Assembly (NCBI GenBank): GCA_910588535.1
Contig: CAJUOO010000001.1
Coordinates: 62,001 to 126,000, forward strand
DNA: 64,000 nucleotides
Direction: 5' to 3'
DNA from: an uncultured Lachnospiraceae bacterium
Lineage (GTDB): Bacteria > Bacillota > Clostridia > Lachnospirales > Lachnospiraceae
Shown: in pieces, positions 46,632 through 55,877 of the stretch
Layout of the letters: every line of letters begins with the position of its first letter
Position numbering within the stretch: position 1 is the stretch's first letter
The notes under the pieces: generated by a model
Told to the model about the DNA's origin: nothing
The model's database searches: none
What the model saw: the letters and a program-made list of their open reading frames with translations, nothing else
Position numbers and translations under genes: made by a program

Positions 46632-48431
46632 ATGATATATCCGAAAATAACTGAGAGCCGCATGGTGTTTGACTTAAATGGAATCTGGGACTTTCGTCTT
46701 ATGGAGGAGGGGGAGGTCTATACAGGAGAAGAACAGGAAGGAAAGAATATGCTTGCCATGCCTGTTCCCTCTGCCTTTAATGAACTATACAATGGGCGGG
46801 AATTTGCCGACCATGTTGGAAATATGTTGTACAGACGGACAATAACCGTGACAGAGGAAATGCTTAAGGGGCGTCTCTTTCTCAGGTTTGCAAGCGTTGC
46901 CCATCAGGCGCAGGTTTGGTTGAACGGGACACTTTTAGGCAGCCATCAGGGAGGTTTTCTTCCTTTTTCATTTGAGATTGGCAAAGTAGTCCATGTTGGG
47001 GAAAATCACATGGCGGTTGTGGTTAATAATATAGTGGACCACACAACTCTTCCTGCCGGGCGTCTTGTTCGGCAAAGGTTTCCGGGTATGGAAGAGGAGG
47101 TACATAATCTTCCAAATTTTGATTTTTATAATTATTCTGGCATTATTCGCCCAGTATGTCTGTATACCACACCTAGCACGTATATGGAGGATATTTCTAT
47201 TCAGGGAAAAGTGAATGGAAGATTTATGTGGAAGATAAAAGCCAGCGGAAAGGGAAGTTTGAATATCCGTATCTTAGATCCTGAGGGACGAGAGGTTTAT
47301 GCGTCGGAAAGTTTGTCTGTGGATGAATCAGGATGTCTGTCAGGTGAGGGACAGATAGAAAATGTACGATTGTGGGATACAAAACATCCATGGCTTTATC
47401 AGTTAGAAACCATGTTTGTGGGGGAGAATGGGGAGAAAGATTGCTGCGGGGAAAGCTTTGGCTTCCGTGAAGTAGAGATCCGTGATTGTCATCTGTACCT
47501 GAATGGGGAGCCAATTTATCTGAAGGGCTTTGGAAAGCATGAGGACAGTCCTATTCGCGGGCGAGGGTTCGATCTGGTCTATGCGGTGAAGGACATTGCT
47601 CTTCTAAAATGGATGGGAGCAAATTCCTTCCGTACCAGCCATTATCCTTATTGTGAAGAAATGCTGCAGCTTTGTGACCGCGAGGGAATTTTGCTTATTG
47701 ATGAAGCTCCGGCAGTAGGGCTTCACACAGGATTTTCTGCAACCGGAATGTTGGGCGGAAAGTCAAATAAGACATGGGAGATATTAAAAACCGGCGATCA
47801 TCACCGTCAGGTACTGCGAGAAATGGTGGAGCGGGACAAAAATCATCCAAGTGTGATTCTTTGGAGCGTTGCAAATGAACCAGCCAGCGAGGAAGAGGGT
47901 GCCAGAGAGTATTTTGCTCCTCTTGTGGATCTGGTCAAGGAACTTGATCCACAAAAGCGTCCAGTTACTATTGTGACTTATGAGGGCTCCAGTCCAGAGA
48001 GCTGTAAGGTCGCAGAACTGTGTGATATTTTGATGTTAAATCGTTATCGTGGCTGGTATGATACAGAAGGAAATCTAAAGGGAGCAGCTGCGCTGCTAAA
48101 AGATGAGTTGGAGCGTTTTCATCTGCGCTGCCCAGATAAGCCGATTATGCTGGGTGAGTATGGTGCAGATACCATCGCTGGTTTCCATGATGTCAATGCC
48201 AGACTGTTTTCTGAGGAATATCAAGCAGAATTTTTAAAGGTTTACGGGGATGTATTTGATGCCTTGCCATTTATTACCGGAGAGCATGTATGGAATTTTG
48301 CAGATTTTGCCACAGCTGAGAATATTCGTCGGGTGGACGGTAATAAGAAAGGTGTATTTACCAGAGACAGAAAGCCAAAGTTGGCGGCTCATTTCCTTCG
48401 GGAGCGGTGGAGCGGGCTTAAGAAAGGATAA
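46632..48431 (+). CDS. uidA: Beta-glucuronidase (GH2), intracellular
   Basis: A 599-aa GH2 enzyme that hydrolyses beta-D-glucuronides, similar throughout to E. coli GusA. Visible are the substrate-contact region KGFGKHEDSPIRGRGFD, the segment GANSFRTSHYPYCEEML, the acid/base Glu in SVANEPASEE near residue 416, and the nucleophile Glu in MLGEYGADT near 508. The glucuronate-recognising N-x-K motif is in DGNKKGVFTRDRKPK near 570; it distinguishes glucuronidases from galactosidases. No signal peptide. ATG 46632 is preferred for the GGAG 6 nt upstream. It follows an ABC importer and precedes a kinase, so glucuronides are likely imported intact. Confidence 0.93.
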   Translation: MIYPKITESRMVFDLNGIWDFRLMEEGEVYTGEEQEGKNMLAMPVPSAFNELYNGREFADHVGNMLYRRTITVTEEMLKGRLFLRFASVAHQAQVWLNGTLLGSHQGGFLPFSFEIGKVVHVGENHMAVVVNNIVDHTTLPAGRLVRQRFPGMEEEVHNLPNFDFYNYSGIIRPVCLYTTPSTYMEDISIQGKVNGRFMWKIKASGKGSLNIRILDPEGREVYASESLSVDESGCLSGEGQIENVRLWDTKHPWLYQLETMFVGENGEKDCCGESFGFREVEIRDCHLYLNGEPIYLKGFGKHEDSPIRGRGFDLVYAVKDIALLKWMGANSFRTSHYPYCEEMLQLCDREGILLIDEAPAVGLHTGFSATGMLGGKSNKTWEILKTGDHHRQVLREMVERDKNHPSVILWSVANEPASEEEGAREYFAPLVDLVKELDPQKRPVTIVTYEGSSPESCKVAELCDILMLNRYRGWYDTEGNLKGAAALLKDELERFHLRCPDKPIMLGEYGADTIAGFHDVNARLFSEEYQAEFLKVYGDVFDALPFITGEHVWNFADFATAENIRRVDGNKKGVFTRDRKPKLAAHFLRERWSGLKKG

Positions 48432-48438
48432 AACGACG

Positions 48439-49944
48439 ATGGGAATTGCAGTATTGGATGTCGGAACTTCAAGCATGCGGGGAATTCTCTATAACGATAA
48501 AGGACAAAAGAAGTTTACTAAGCAAATTTCCTATTCTCCTCTTTACATGGGGGAAGTCAAGGTAGAGCAGGAACCAGCAGTGTGGGATAATGCAATGGCA
48601 CAAATTATGTGTGCCTGTGCAAAAGAGGCAGAGGAAGAAAAGGAAGAAATTAAAGCCATAGCTTTGACATCCCAGCGCTCCTCGCTTATTCCTGTGGGAG
48701 AGGACGGAAACCCTCTGGGAAATGCTATTATGTGGCAGGATAAGCGAAATCTAGAATTGATTGATGAGCTGACTCCTTACAGGGATCGGATAGCTAAATT
48801 GACAGGAAGCCGTCCCAATCCAGTGTTTTCAGGTCCTAAGATGCTCTGGATGCAGAAGCATGAACCTGTGCGCTATCAAAAAGCGATGCGTCTGGTGGTG
48901 ATACCAGATTATTTGATTTACCAGATGACAGGGTCATGGGTAACAGATGCAACCTATGCAAGTCGTTCCCTTTTAATGAATCTTTATTCCCGGCAGTGGG
49001 ATGAGGAGCTGCTTGATCTGTTTCAGGTGGAAAAGAAAAAGTTATTAACAATTATACAGCCGGGCTCTATCGCTGGGAAGGTGAGCCGGGAATGGTCTGA
49101 GAGAACAGGGATAAAGCAGGGGACGCCGGTGGTCAGTGCCGGTGGTGATCAACAGTGTGCAGCTCTTGGAATGGGAGTGATTAAGACTGGGAGCATCGAG
49201 GTATCTGCGGGGACAGGAGCTTTTATTCTGGCAGCTTCTGATAAGATTCCTGCAGGACTTAGAGATGATGTGATCTGTAATGCATCAGCTCTTCCGGGGG
49301 AATATATTCTGGAGTCGAGCATCCCTACCTGCGCTTCGGTGTTTAATTGGCTTTTGCGTTTGTGTTATGGGCTGAACGAGGAGAATCGTGAGTTGGTATA
49401 CCGTCAGGTAAACCAAGAGATCGAACAGTCTTTGTTAGTGGGTGATGTACCATTTGTATTTCCCTTTTTTCAGGGAAGAGGAACACCAGACTGGAACAGC
49501 AGTGCCAGAGGTGCTATCCAGCATCTTAGTCTGGGAACTAGCCGTGGTGATTTGGCACGAGCGGTGCTTGAAGGTCTGGTCTGTGAGCTTGCATTAAATA
49601 TGGAAGTTTTGGAAGGTTATATTGGATGTGGAGACAGCCTGTATCTTTGTGGTGGGCTGGCTAACAGTTCTGTATTTTGTCGTATTCTGTCAGGAATCTG
49701 CCAAAGACGGGTTTGTGTATATCAGGATAATGAGGCAACTGCTATTGGTGCTTTTATATCAGCAGCGGTTGCTATGGGATTATATGATGGTTATTTTCAG
49801 GCATTTTGCCAGACGAGAGAAGGCCAACAAGTACAAGAAATTCAGGCAGATCAGGAATTGATAGAGAAATACAGCAGTAAAAAAGAGCAGTACCAGGAAC
49901 TATATAAAGCTTTGTATGGAGTAGACAGGGGGAAGGTCAGATGA
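48439..49944 (+). CDS. FGGY-family carbohydrate kinase
   Basis: A 501-aa sugar kinase. The first phosphate-binding loop is at the N-terminus (MGIAVLDVGTSSMRGILYND). The FGGY signatures include ALTSQRSSLIPV, AIMWQDKRN with the catalytic region, and the C-terminal ATP-binding segment YLCGGLANSSVFCRIL near residue 405. The start is 8 nt after the beta-glucuronidase stop. FGGY kinases phosphorylate pentoses, pentuloses, gluconate or glycerol, and the substrate here cannot be fixed by sequence alone. The neighbours ulaE and ulaG suggest an L-xylulose, L-gulonate or ascorbate-type substrate; that is inference. Confidence 0.88.
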   Translation: MGIAVLDVGTSSMRGILYNDKGQKKFTKQISYSPLYMGEVKVEQEPAVWDNAMAQIMCACAKEAEEEKEEIKAIALTSQRSSLIPVGEDGNPLGNAIMWQDKRNLELIDELTPYRDRIAKLTGSRPNPVFSGPKMLWMQKHEPVRYQKAMRLVVIPDYLIYQMTGSWVTDATYASRSLLMNLYSRQWDEELLDLFQVEKKKLLTIIQPGSIAGKVSREWSERTGIKQGTPVVSAGGDQQCAALGMGVIKTGSIEVSAGTGAFILAASDKIPAGLRDDVICNASALPGEYILESSIPTCASVFNWLLRLCYGLNEENRELVYRQVNQEIEQSLLVGDVPFVFPFFQGRGTPDWNSSARGAIQHLSLGTSRGDLARAVLEGLVCELALNMEVLEGYIGCGDSLYLCGGLANSSVFCRILSGICQRRVCVYQDNEATAIGAFISAAVAMGLYDGYFQAFCQTREGQQVQEIQADQELIEKYSSKKEQYQELYKALYGVDRGKVR

Positions 49945-50783
49945 GAGATATCTTTAATAGCTTTACAAAAAAGAAGGATTTTCTGGTATGCATTGATTCG
50001 GATGGTTGTGCCATGGATACCATGAACAGCAAGCATTTTTATTGTTTTGGTCCATGCATGATAGAGGAGTGGGAGCTTACGCCTTGGAAGGATGAGGTGC
50101 AGAAACGTTGGAATGAGGTAAATCTATATACAATGACGAGGGGCATTAACCGCTTTAAGGGACTTTCTATGGTGCTTAATGAGGTGAATCAAAAATATAA
50201 AAAAATAGAGGGAATCGAAGAGCTTTCCGCATGGACAAATGAGGCAAAGGAATTGTCAAATAACAGTCTGATCCAGAAAATAAAAGAGAGTGACAGCGCT
50301 ATGTTAAAACAGGTTTTAGAATGGTCAATAAAAGTGAATCAAATGGTGGAGAAGCTGCCGGAAAGTGAAAAAAAGCCATTTGGCGGAGTGATGGAGGGCC
50401 TTCAGGCTATTCATCAGAAGGCGGATATTGCCATTGTATCATCAGCGAATCAAGATGCTATTGAAAAAGAGTGGGAGGACCATGGACTTTTGCAGTATAC
50501 CGATATATTACTTTCACAGGACTGTGGGAGCAAAGCGTATTGTATTGAGCGGCTTCTGGAGAAGGGATATAAAAAGGAAAAGGTTTTAATGATTGGGGAT
50601 GCTCCGGGAGATCGGGATGCCGCTGGCGTGAATGGTGTTCTTTATTTTCCTATCTTAGTAAAGAAGGAATGTGATTCGTGGAATCGATTGTTGACAGAAA
50701 GCATGGAGAAGTTTGTGAGCGGTTCTTATCAGGGAGCATATCAGCAGGCGTGTATTGAAGAGTTTGAAGAAAATCTGAGATAG
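49941..50783 (+). CDS. HAD-superfamily phosphatase
   Basis: A 280-aa HAD hydrolase overlapping the kinase gene by 4 bp (ATGA). Motif I is CIDSDGCAMDTM near residue 17; motif II lies around AIVSSANQDA, and motif IV is LMIGDAPGDRDAAGVNG near residue 215. An all-alpha cap domain separates motifs I and II, as in beta-phosphoglucomutase-like enzymes. It probably dephosphorylates a sugar phosphate made by the locus, possibly as detoxification; the substrate is unknown. Confidence 0.82.
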   Translation: MRDIFNSFTKKKDFLVCIDSDGCAMDTMNSKHFYCFGPCMIEEWELTPWKDEVQKRWNEVNLYTMTRGINRFKGLSMVLNEVNQKYKKIEGIEELSAWTNEAKELSNNSLIQKIKESDSAMLKQVLEWSIKVNQMVEKLPESEKKPFGGVMEGLQAIHQKADIAIVSSANQDAIEKEWEDHGLLQYTDILLSQDCGSKAYCIERLLEKGYKKEKVLMIGDAPGDRDAAGVNGVLYFPILVKKECDSWNRLLTESMEKFVSGSYQGAYQQACIEEFEENLR

Positions 50784-50830
50784 AACAAATGCATGTATGA
50801 AAAGTGTTCGGTTAGAAAAGGAGAAGGGAA

Positions 50831-51697
50831 ATGTACAGTGTTCACAAAAACCCAATTGGAATTTATGAGAAGGCTTTGCCTAATGCCTTTACATGGGAAG
50901 AAAAATTTCGGGCGGCAAAAATGGCAGGATTTGATTACATGGAACTGTCGATCGATGAGTCTGATGAACGGTTGGCAAGACTTGACTGGACAGACGAGGA
51001 GATTGAGACGCTGCGGTCGGTGATGCGGTTTACCGGGATAACATTTTCTACTATGTGCTTAAGCGGACACCGGAAATATCCATTTGGAAGCAAGGATAAA
51101 ACGGTTAGGGAAAGAGCCATGGAGATAATGGAAAAAGCGATTTGCCTGTCAGTGAAGCTTGGTATTCGTTGTATTCAGTTGGCGACGTATGATGTCTACT
51201 ATGAGGAATCAGATGAAGAGACAAAGGCTTTTTTTCTGGAAGGAATGAAAGAGGCAGTGGCTATGGCTTCCCGCGCAGGTGTGATCTTGGCCATGGAGAT
51301 TATGGATACAAAATTTGTGGGAACCATTGTCCGTGCGCTACATTATCTGAGGGAAATTCCGTCACCTTATTTTAAAATCTATCCTGATATGGGAAATCTG
51401 AGCAATTTTAGCAATGATGTGACAGGGGAGTTTGAAATTGGAATTGCAGAGACTGTGGCAATTCATGTGAAGGAAACAAAACCGGGGGTATTTAAAGAAG
51501 TTCCTTTTGGGGAAGGAGAAGTGAATTTCACAGAGATTTTTGCCAAGCTTAAGGAGCTGAATTATCAAGGAATGTTTTTGATTGAGATGTGGGCAGATAA
51601 TCGTGTCTGCCAGACTGTGGAGCAGGCTGCGGCAGTGATCGGTGATGCCTATGCATTTGTTACTGGAAAGATGAAAGAAGCTGGAATGGAGGTGTAG
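50831..51697 (+). CDS. ulaE: L-ribulose-5-phosphate 3-epimerase (L-xylulose-5-P epimerase)
   Basis: A 288-aa TIM-barrel epimerase closely resembling E. coli UlaE/SgaU. Shared blocks include PIGIYEKALPNAFTW, FDYMELSIDESDERLARLDW, MCLSGHRKYPFGS, IRCIQLATYDVYYEES, LAMEIMD with a metal-binding Glu, and VHVKETKPGVFK-like sequence (here AIHVKETKPGVFKEVPFGEG). It interconverts L-xylulose 5-phosphate and L-ribulose 5-phosphate in ascorbate/L-gulonate catabolism. An AAAAGGAG site precedes ATG 50831. It follows the HAD gene by 47 bp, and ulaG is two genes downstream. Confidence 0.93.
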   Translation: MYSVHKNPIGIYEKALPNAFTWEEKFRAAKMAGFDYMELSIDESDERLARLDWTDEEIETLRSVMRFTGITFSTMCLSGHRKYPFGSKDKTVRERAMEIMEKAICLSVKLGIRCIQLATYDVYYEESDEETKAFFLEGMKEAVAMASRAGVILAMEIMDTKFVGTIVRALHYLREIPSPYFKIYPDMGNLSNFSNDVTGEFEIGIAETVAIHVKETKPGVFKEVPFGEGEVNFTEIFAKLKELNYQGMFLIEMWADNRVCQTVEQAAAVIGDAYAFVTGKMKEAGMEV

Positions 51698-51700
51698 AAG

Positions 51701-52747
51701 ATGGAAAAGAAGATAATGGCAGAGCTTGAAAAATGTTATTCCATAGCTCCGCTTATGTATCAGGGCAAACCGCATTTTCTGGTTGCGGCGGAGAAAAAGG
51801 ATCGGTGTATTTTATTTGATTCGAATGGAAGAGAAGAAACAACCATATGGGAAGGGCCGGGAGGCGCTATGAGCATGGTTCAGATTCCCGGAAGTGATGG
51901 AGAGTTTCTGGCAACACATCAATTTTACTCGCCCAATGATTCAAAGGAGGCAAAAATAATTCTTGCCACGCCGAGCGAAAATGGTTCATGGACGGTTCGG
52001 ACACTTGTCAATCTGCCGTTTGTTCACCGTTTTGATATTCTGACTGCAGGGGGAAAGAATTATCTGTTTGCTTGTACATTGAAATCTGGGCATGAGTACA
52101 AGGAAGACTGGTCATCTCCGGGAAAGGTATATGTGGCAGAGCTTCCCGATGATCTATCCAGCGTCGATGAAGATCATCCATTGTCTCTTGAGGTGATAAG
52201 AGAAGGTTTGTTAAAAAATCATGGCTATTATCGCGTGACAGAGGATGGCAACGTTTCTGCGCTGGTGTGCAGCGCTCAGGGTGTTTTTCGCTTCTATCCG
52301 CCGGAGCAGCCAGATAAGGCATGGCGTGAAGAACAGCTCTTGGATCTGCCAGCGAGTGATGCTGTTTTGTTTGATCTGGATGAGGATGGAGAGAAGGAAT
52401 TAATTGTAATATCGCCTTTTCACGGGGATGAGGCGACCATCTATAAGAAGGTGGAGGGAAATTACAAGCAGGTGTACCAGTATCCTGAGAAAGCAGAATT
52501 TCTTCACGCTATCTGGGCCGGGAAACTGGCTGGGAAGCCGGTTGTGGTGCTTGGCCATAGAAAAGGTGCCCGAAGGCTGTTCGCTCTTATATGGACGGGC
52601 GAGGGTTATAGTTTTAAAACCATCGACGATGATTGTGGACCGGCCAATGTTTATGGATATTCCTGTGATGGGCGAGATGGGTTGATCGCAACGAACCGAG
52701 AAATAAACCAGATTGCCATGTATTATTTTGAGAATGGTGATTTTTAG
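51701..52747 (+). CDS. Unknown cytoplasmic beta-propeller-like protein
   Basis: A 348-aa protein of no family I recognise with confidence. It has no signal peptide or membrane segment and is rich in beta-strand repeats of about 45-50 residues. One repeat has an FG-GAP-like, calcium-loop-type segment, LFDLDEDGEKELIVISPF near residue 225. It is only 3 nt behind ulaE, with a GGAGGT site, and 113 bp ahead of ulaG, so it belongs to the pathway. A lactonase, epimerase or sugar-binding role is possible because many sugar lactonases are propellers, but no catalytic residues can be assigned. Positions of conserved His (about residues 110 and 134) may be worth testing. Confidence 0.6.
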   Translation: MEKKIMAELEKCYSIAPLMYQGKPHFLVAAEKKDRCILFDSNGREETTIWEGPGGAMSMVQIPGSDGEFLATHQFYSPNDSKEAKIILATPSENGSWTVRTLVNLPFVHRFDILTAGGKNYLFACTLKSGHEYKEDWSSPGKVYVAELPDDLSSVDEDHPLSLEVIREGLLKNHGYYRVTEDGNVSALVCSAQGVFRFYPPEQPDKAWREEQLLDLPASDAVLFDLDEDGEKELIVISPFHGDEATIYKKVEGNYKQVYQYPEKAEFLHAIWAGKLAGKPVVVLGHRKGARRLFALIWTGEGYSFKTIDDDCGPANVYGYSCDGRDGLIATNREINQIAMYYFENGDF

Positions 52748-52860
52748 GGCTGATCTCGCAGAGGACGGGTAAGCATAATTGGCAGAGGAAATGCTTATTA
52801 TAGGTAGGAACTAAGGGCAGGATATAGATCGAAACAGATACATGAATAGGAGAAATAGAG

Positions 52861-53964
52861 ATGAGTAAAGTTGATACAATTACAAGAGAAAGCTGGATTA
52901 TGAGCACTTTCCCAGAATGGGGAACATGGCTTGTGGAAGATATTGAACAGGAAGAGGTTTTGCCGGGAAATGTGGCAATGTGGTGGCTGGGCTGTACTGG
53001 TGTGTGGTTTAAAACGCCGGGGGGAGCCAATATTACTATTGATTTATGGTGTGGAAATGGCAAGCGCACTCACGGAGATGGAAAAATGAAGCCGGGTCAT
53101 CAGATGGCCAATATGTGTGGCGGGCGGGCAATGCAGCCTAATTTAAGAAATGTGCCTTTTGTTATTGATCCATTTGCCTTTAAGCAGGTGGACGCTGTGC
53201 TGGCTACCCATTATCATCAGGATCATATGTCTGCAGAGTGGGCAGCTCATGTGCTGCAGAGTGGTATGACGACAACGGATGAAGATGGAAAGGAAATTCC
53301 AGTTCCATTTATAGGACCGCAGAAATCAGTGGATACATGGGTAGGCTGGGGCGTTCCAAAAGAGCGGTGCAAAGTGGTACATCCGGGTGATGTGGTAAAG
53401 ATTAAGGATATTGAAATTGTGTGTCTGGATTCCTTTGATCGTACTTGTATTGTGACCACTGATAAAACTGGGGAGGACCGTGAGGAATTGACAGGTGTGT
53501 GTCCGACTGATATGGATGAGAAAGCGGTGAATTATCTGGTGAAAACACCGGGAGGAAATATCTATCATTCTGGTGATTCGCATTTCTCGATCTATTTTGC
53601 AAAGCATGGAAAGGACTATGATATTGATGTGGCTTTTGGTTCCTTTGGAGAAAACCCAGTCGGGATGCAGGATAAGATGACTTCTATCGATATTTTGCGC
53701 ATGGCGGAAAATCTAAAATGTAAGGTTGTTGTTCCCATTCATTGGGATGTGTGGACAAACTTTCAGGCAGACTGTGAGGAGATCCGACTGTTATATGATT
53801 TTAAGAAGGACAGGAATGAATATCAGTTCCATCCGTTCTTCTGGCAGGTAGGTGGAAAATACGTCTATCCACAGGATAAGGATAAGATGTATTATCATCA
53901 TCGTCGTGGATTTGAGGATTGCTTTGAGGCACCACAGAATATTCCATTCCGTTCTTGCTTATAG
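52861..53964 (+). CDS. ulaG: L-ascorbate-6-phosphate lactonase
   Basis: A 367-aa metallo-beta-lactamase-fold enzyme very similar to E. coli UlaG along its length: it begins [20 protein letters not shown] and has [16 protein letters not shown]. The metal motif is THYHQDH near residue 116 and later metal ligands are in HSGDSHFS. The [18 protein letters not shown] tail is conserved. UlaG opens the lactone of L-ascorbate 6-phosphate to give 3-keto-L-gulonate 6-phosphate. In E. coli the substrate comes from a PTS (UlaABC), which is absent here. It is the last gene of the locus, and a composite repeat follows 195 bp later. Confidence 0.94.
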   Translation: MSKVDTITRESWIMSTFPEWGTWLVEDIEQEEVLPGNVAMWWLGCTGVWFKTPGGANITIDLWCGNGKRTHGDGKMKPGHQMANMCGGRAMQPNLRNVPFVIDPFAFKQVDAVLATHYHQDHMSAEWAAHVLQSGMTTTDEDGKEIPVPFIGPQKSVDTWVGWGVPKERCKVVHPGDVVKIKDIEIVCLDSFDRTCIVTTDKTGEDREELTGVCPTDMDEKAVNYLVKTPGGNIYHSGDSHFSIYFAKHGKDYDIDVAFGSFGENPVGMQDKMTSIDILRMAENLKCKVVVPIHWDVWTNFQADCEEIRLLYDFKKDRNEYQFHPFFWQVGGKYVYPQDKDKMYYHHRRGFEDCFEAPQNIPFRSCL

Positions 53965-54158
53965 GTGAGTGAGAAAGATTGCTATCCTTGGTGTGAGTAA
54001 CAGAAATGTAAGAAAGTATTTCAGAGAGAACGCTAACAGTACGATATTATTCCAGTGTTTTGACAGGTAGTTTGTTATTGTGGAAAATTTATTACTTCTT
54101 GTAAATGTTATATTTTATCTGTTGTAAAAAGTTGTTGTATCATTTTTGGGAAGGAGTT

Positions 54159-54301
54159 GTCCAGCGAGCTGTCTATGGTTCTCCGTCACCCCGCTCCCGC
54201 TTAGTGAAAAACGCAGCGGACGCTAAGCTCGAAACTACCTCGCTAAGCGTCCGCTGCGTTTTTCAATAGGTTCCTTGAGAACCATAGACAGCTCGCCGGA
54301 C
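54159..54301 (+). repeat. Composite repeat, module A-type, copy 2
   Basis: A 143-bp module of the same kind as 9028-9168. The outer arms (54159-54183 and 54277-54301) pair over 25 bp with one mismatch. The inner stem is longer and nearly perfect (AAAAACGCAGCGGACGCT pairing with AGCGTCCGCTGCGTTTTT). The flanks before (AATGTTAT, GTTGTATCATTTT) and after also match copy 1. A T run follows the right arm. Confidence 0.85.
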
Positions 54302-54395
54302 TTTTTTATCAGTAAGGCAAACCACGCTGTTATTCAGCTTGTATAGGATTGATTATAGTTTTTGTTGTTTCTTAAGAGAATTTGATGATCTATGT

Positions 54396-54595
54396 AGTAT
54401 AGCCAGTTGGCTGTTTCTTTAAGGAACTTATTGAAAAACGTCGGTACGAGTGTGAAATAATAATTACATATCCTGATTTGTACGCCTGCAAAAGCAGGCA
54501 GATGGGATTTAGTAAGGTTTTCACAAGCTTAGTATTTGCAGTGTTTTTCACTAAGTGGGAGCGGGGTGACGGAGGAAACAGCGGACTGGCCGTAT
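54396..54595 (-). repeat. Composite repeat, module B-type, copy 2 (degenerate, with insertion)
   Basis: A diverged B-type module of about 200 bp, 94 bp after the A-type module. The right arm and core (CACTAAGTGGGAGCGGGGTG) are well kept; the left arm (TATAGCCAGTTGGCTGTTTC) has several mismatches. About 60 bp are inserted in the core near 54448-54510 and include a small GCCTGC/GCAGGC hairpin. The 94-bp spacer matches the start of the copy-1 spacer. Confidence 0.75.
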
Positions 54596-54829
54596 GGATT
54601 TTTTCTGAAAATGATGAAAGAAGGGTCAATCTATAAAAAGTTATGCTTTGTCTGGAAGGATGATAGATAGGAATATTTTGGTGATAGTTCTACACAGCTA
54701 GTTCTGCTAGTTTCCTTCGCCGGTCGGCGAAATAATACTCTGATAGTTGTTTATATTTATTTACAGTTTATTTTGACAAATTACTATTTTTTCTTCATAT
54801 ATTGACGAGTAATATGTTATTTCATGCCA

Positions 54830-54858
54830 TAGACAAAATAGTCTTTCTATGTTATATT
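54830..54858 (+). promoter_or_regulatory. Promoter of the NUDIX gene
   Basis: TAGACA (54830-54835), a 17-bp spacer, and TATATT (54853-54858), 46 bp before the start. The gap from the repeat (54600-54829) otherwise holds only a short CTTCGCC/GGCGAA hairpin near 54715. Confidence 0.5.
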
Positions 54859-54904
54859 AATCATAGATATTATTCAAAAAATATATAAATTAGGAGTAAT
54901 TATA

Positions 54905-55318
54905 ATGAATTGTACAACATATCCGCTTAATTCTCTGGGTACATATAAGTATGTAGTTATTTTATCCTGTTATCAGGGCAAGTTGTTGTTGAGTCGCCAC
55001 AAGAAACGGGATACATGGGAGACACAAGGAGGGCACATTGAGCCGGGCGAAACTCCTTTTGAAGCTGCAGAAAGGGAATTATATGAAGAAGCTGGTGCAA
55101 AAGTTTATCATTTGATGCCCTTGTGTGATTATTGGGCAGGAGAGGAATCTACAAAAGAAGATGGAAATGGTATGTTGTTTACGGCTGTGATTCATGAGCT
55201 TGCGCCTCTTCCAGAAAGTGAGGTGGCAGAGGTAAAGACTTTTTGTCAATTGCCAGACAATTTGACTTACCCTGCCATCACGCCTACGTTATTTGCTCAG
55301 ATAGCAAATAGGAGATGA
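54905..55318 (+). CDS. NUDIX hydrolase
   Basis: A 137-aa NUDIX protein. The Nudix box GX5EX7REUXEEXGU is visible from residue 39 (GGHIEPGETPFEAAERELYE, then EAGA). Family members hydrolyse nucleoside diphosphates linked to another group; the substrate is unknown, and short MutT-like length suggests nucleotide-pool sanitation. A GGAG site lies about 8 nt before ATG 54905. It is the first gene after the second composite repeat. Confidence 0.9.
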   Translation: MNCTTYPLNSLGTYKYVVILSCYQGKLLLSRHKKRDTWETQGGHIEPGETPFEAAERELYEEAGAKVYHLMPLCDYWAGEESTKEDGNGMLFTAVIHELAPLPESEVAEVKTFCQLPDNLTYPAITPTLFAQIANRR

Positions 55319-55562
55319 ATTTAATTTATGAAACTTTCCCCACAGTTCTGCTGCGGGGGAATTCATCGACAATTATTTGTTAGGTATTTGAATCAAATGA
55401 TTCATCTCTTTACTATGTAAACCGACATTTTGGGGTGAGTGGGCATCGGATGCCGTCAAAATTGACATATGATACTTTATCATACAATCGATCATGTTCG
55501 GATTTATTCCTAATTGTTTATTCTAAATGAACATGACATCAGTCATGTAGGACTTCTTCCTT
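55319..55562. other. Non-coding stretch after the NUDIX gene
   Basis: Holds a GC-rich hairpin (TTCCCC/GGGGAA with inner CAG/CTG, about 55336-55361) that may end the NUDIX transcript, though no T tract follows, and a small CATGAC/GTCATG dyad near 55532. No gene is seen. Confidence 0.4.
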
Positions 55563-55873
55563 CTATGCAGTAATCTGTGAAAATATGTTTTCCGTATTAA
55601 TCTTTGAGAAATCTGTTGTATCAACTTTAATCTGTTTGTCTTCAACTGAAAAGATATTAAATCCTCTTTGTTTTATTTCACATACATAATTTCCATGCTG
55701 ACAGTTCCAAGATTTATTCTTTTTTCTTGATTGAAAGCCAACAGTGTTAAATGGCAATTCTTTCATAACATCCTTTGAGATAGCTGGCAGATTCAGTTTT
55801 TCTTATATAACTTCTACCATAATACTTTTTCCTGCGGCTGGGATTCTTGCCACTAAACTAATATACAATACAT
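55563..55873 (-). pseudogene. Decayed P-loop kinase (internal deletion and frameshifts)
   Basis: Read on the minus strand, a start at 55873 gives a Walker A segment, ARIPAAGKSIMVEVI, then a premature stop. A shift of frame continues as EKLNLPAISKDVMKELPFNT, then VGFQSR. A further shift recovers LGTVSMEIMY, which matches the conserved segment of small AAA/P-loop kinases. The last part, KVDTTDFSKINTENIF, looks like the family C-terminus, so the central part is missing. I infer at least two frameshifts and an internal deletion. The recognised segments are from memory of the family, and the family name is not exact. Confidence 0.6.
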
Positions 55874-55877
55874 TGGT

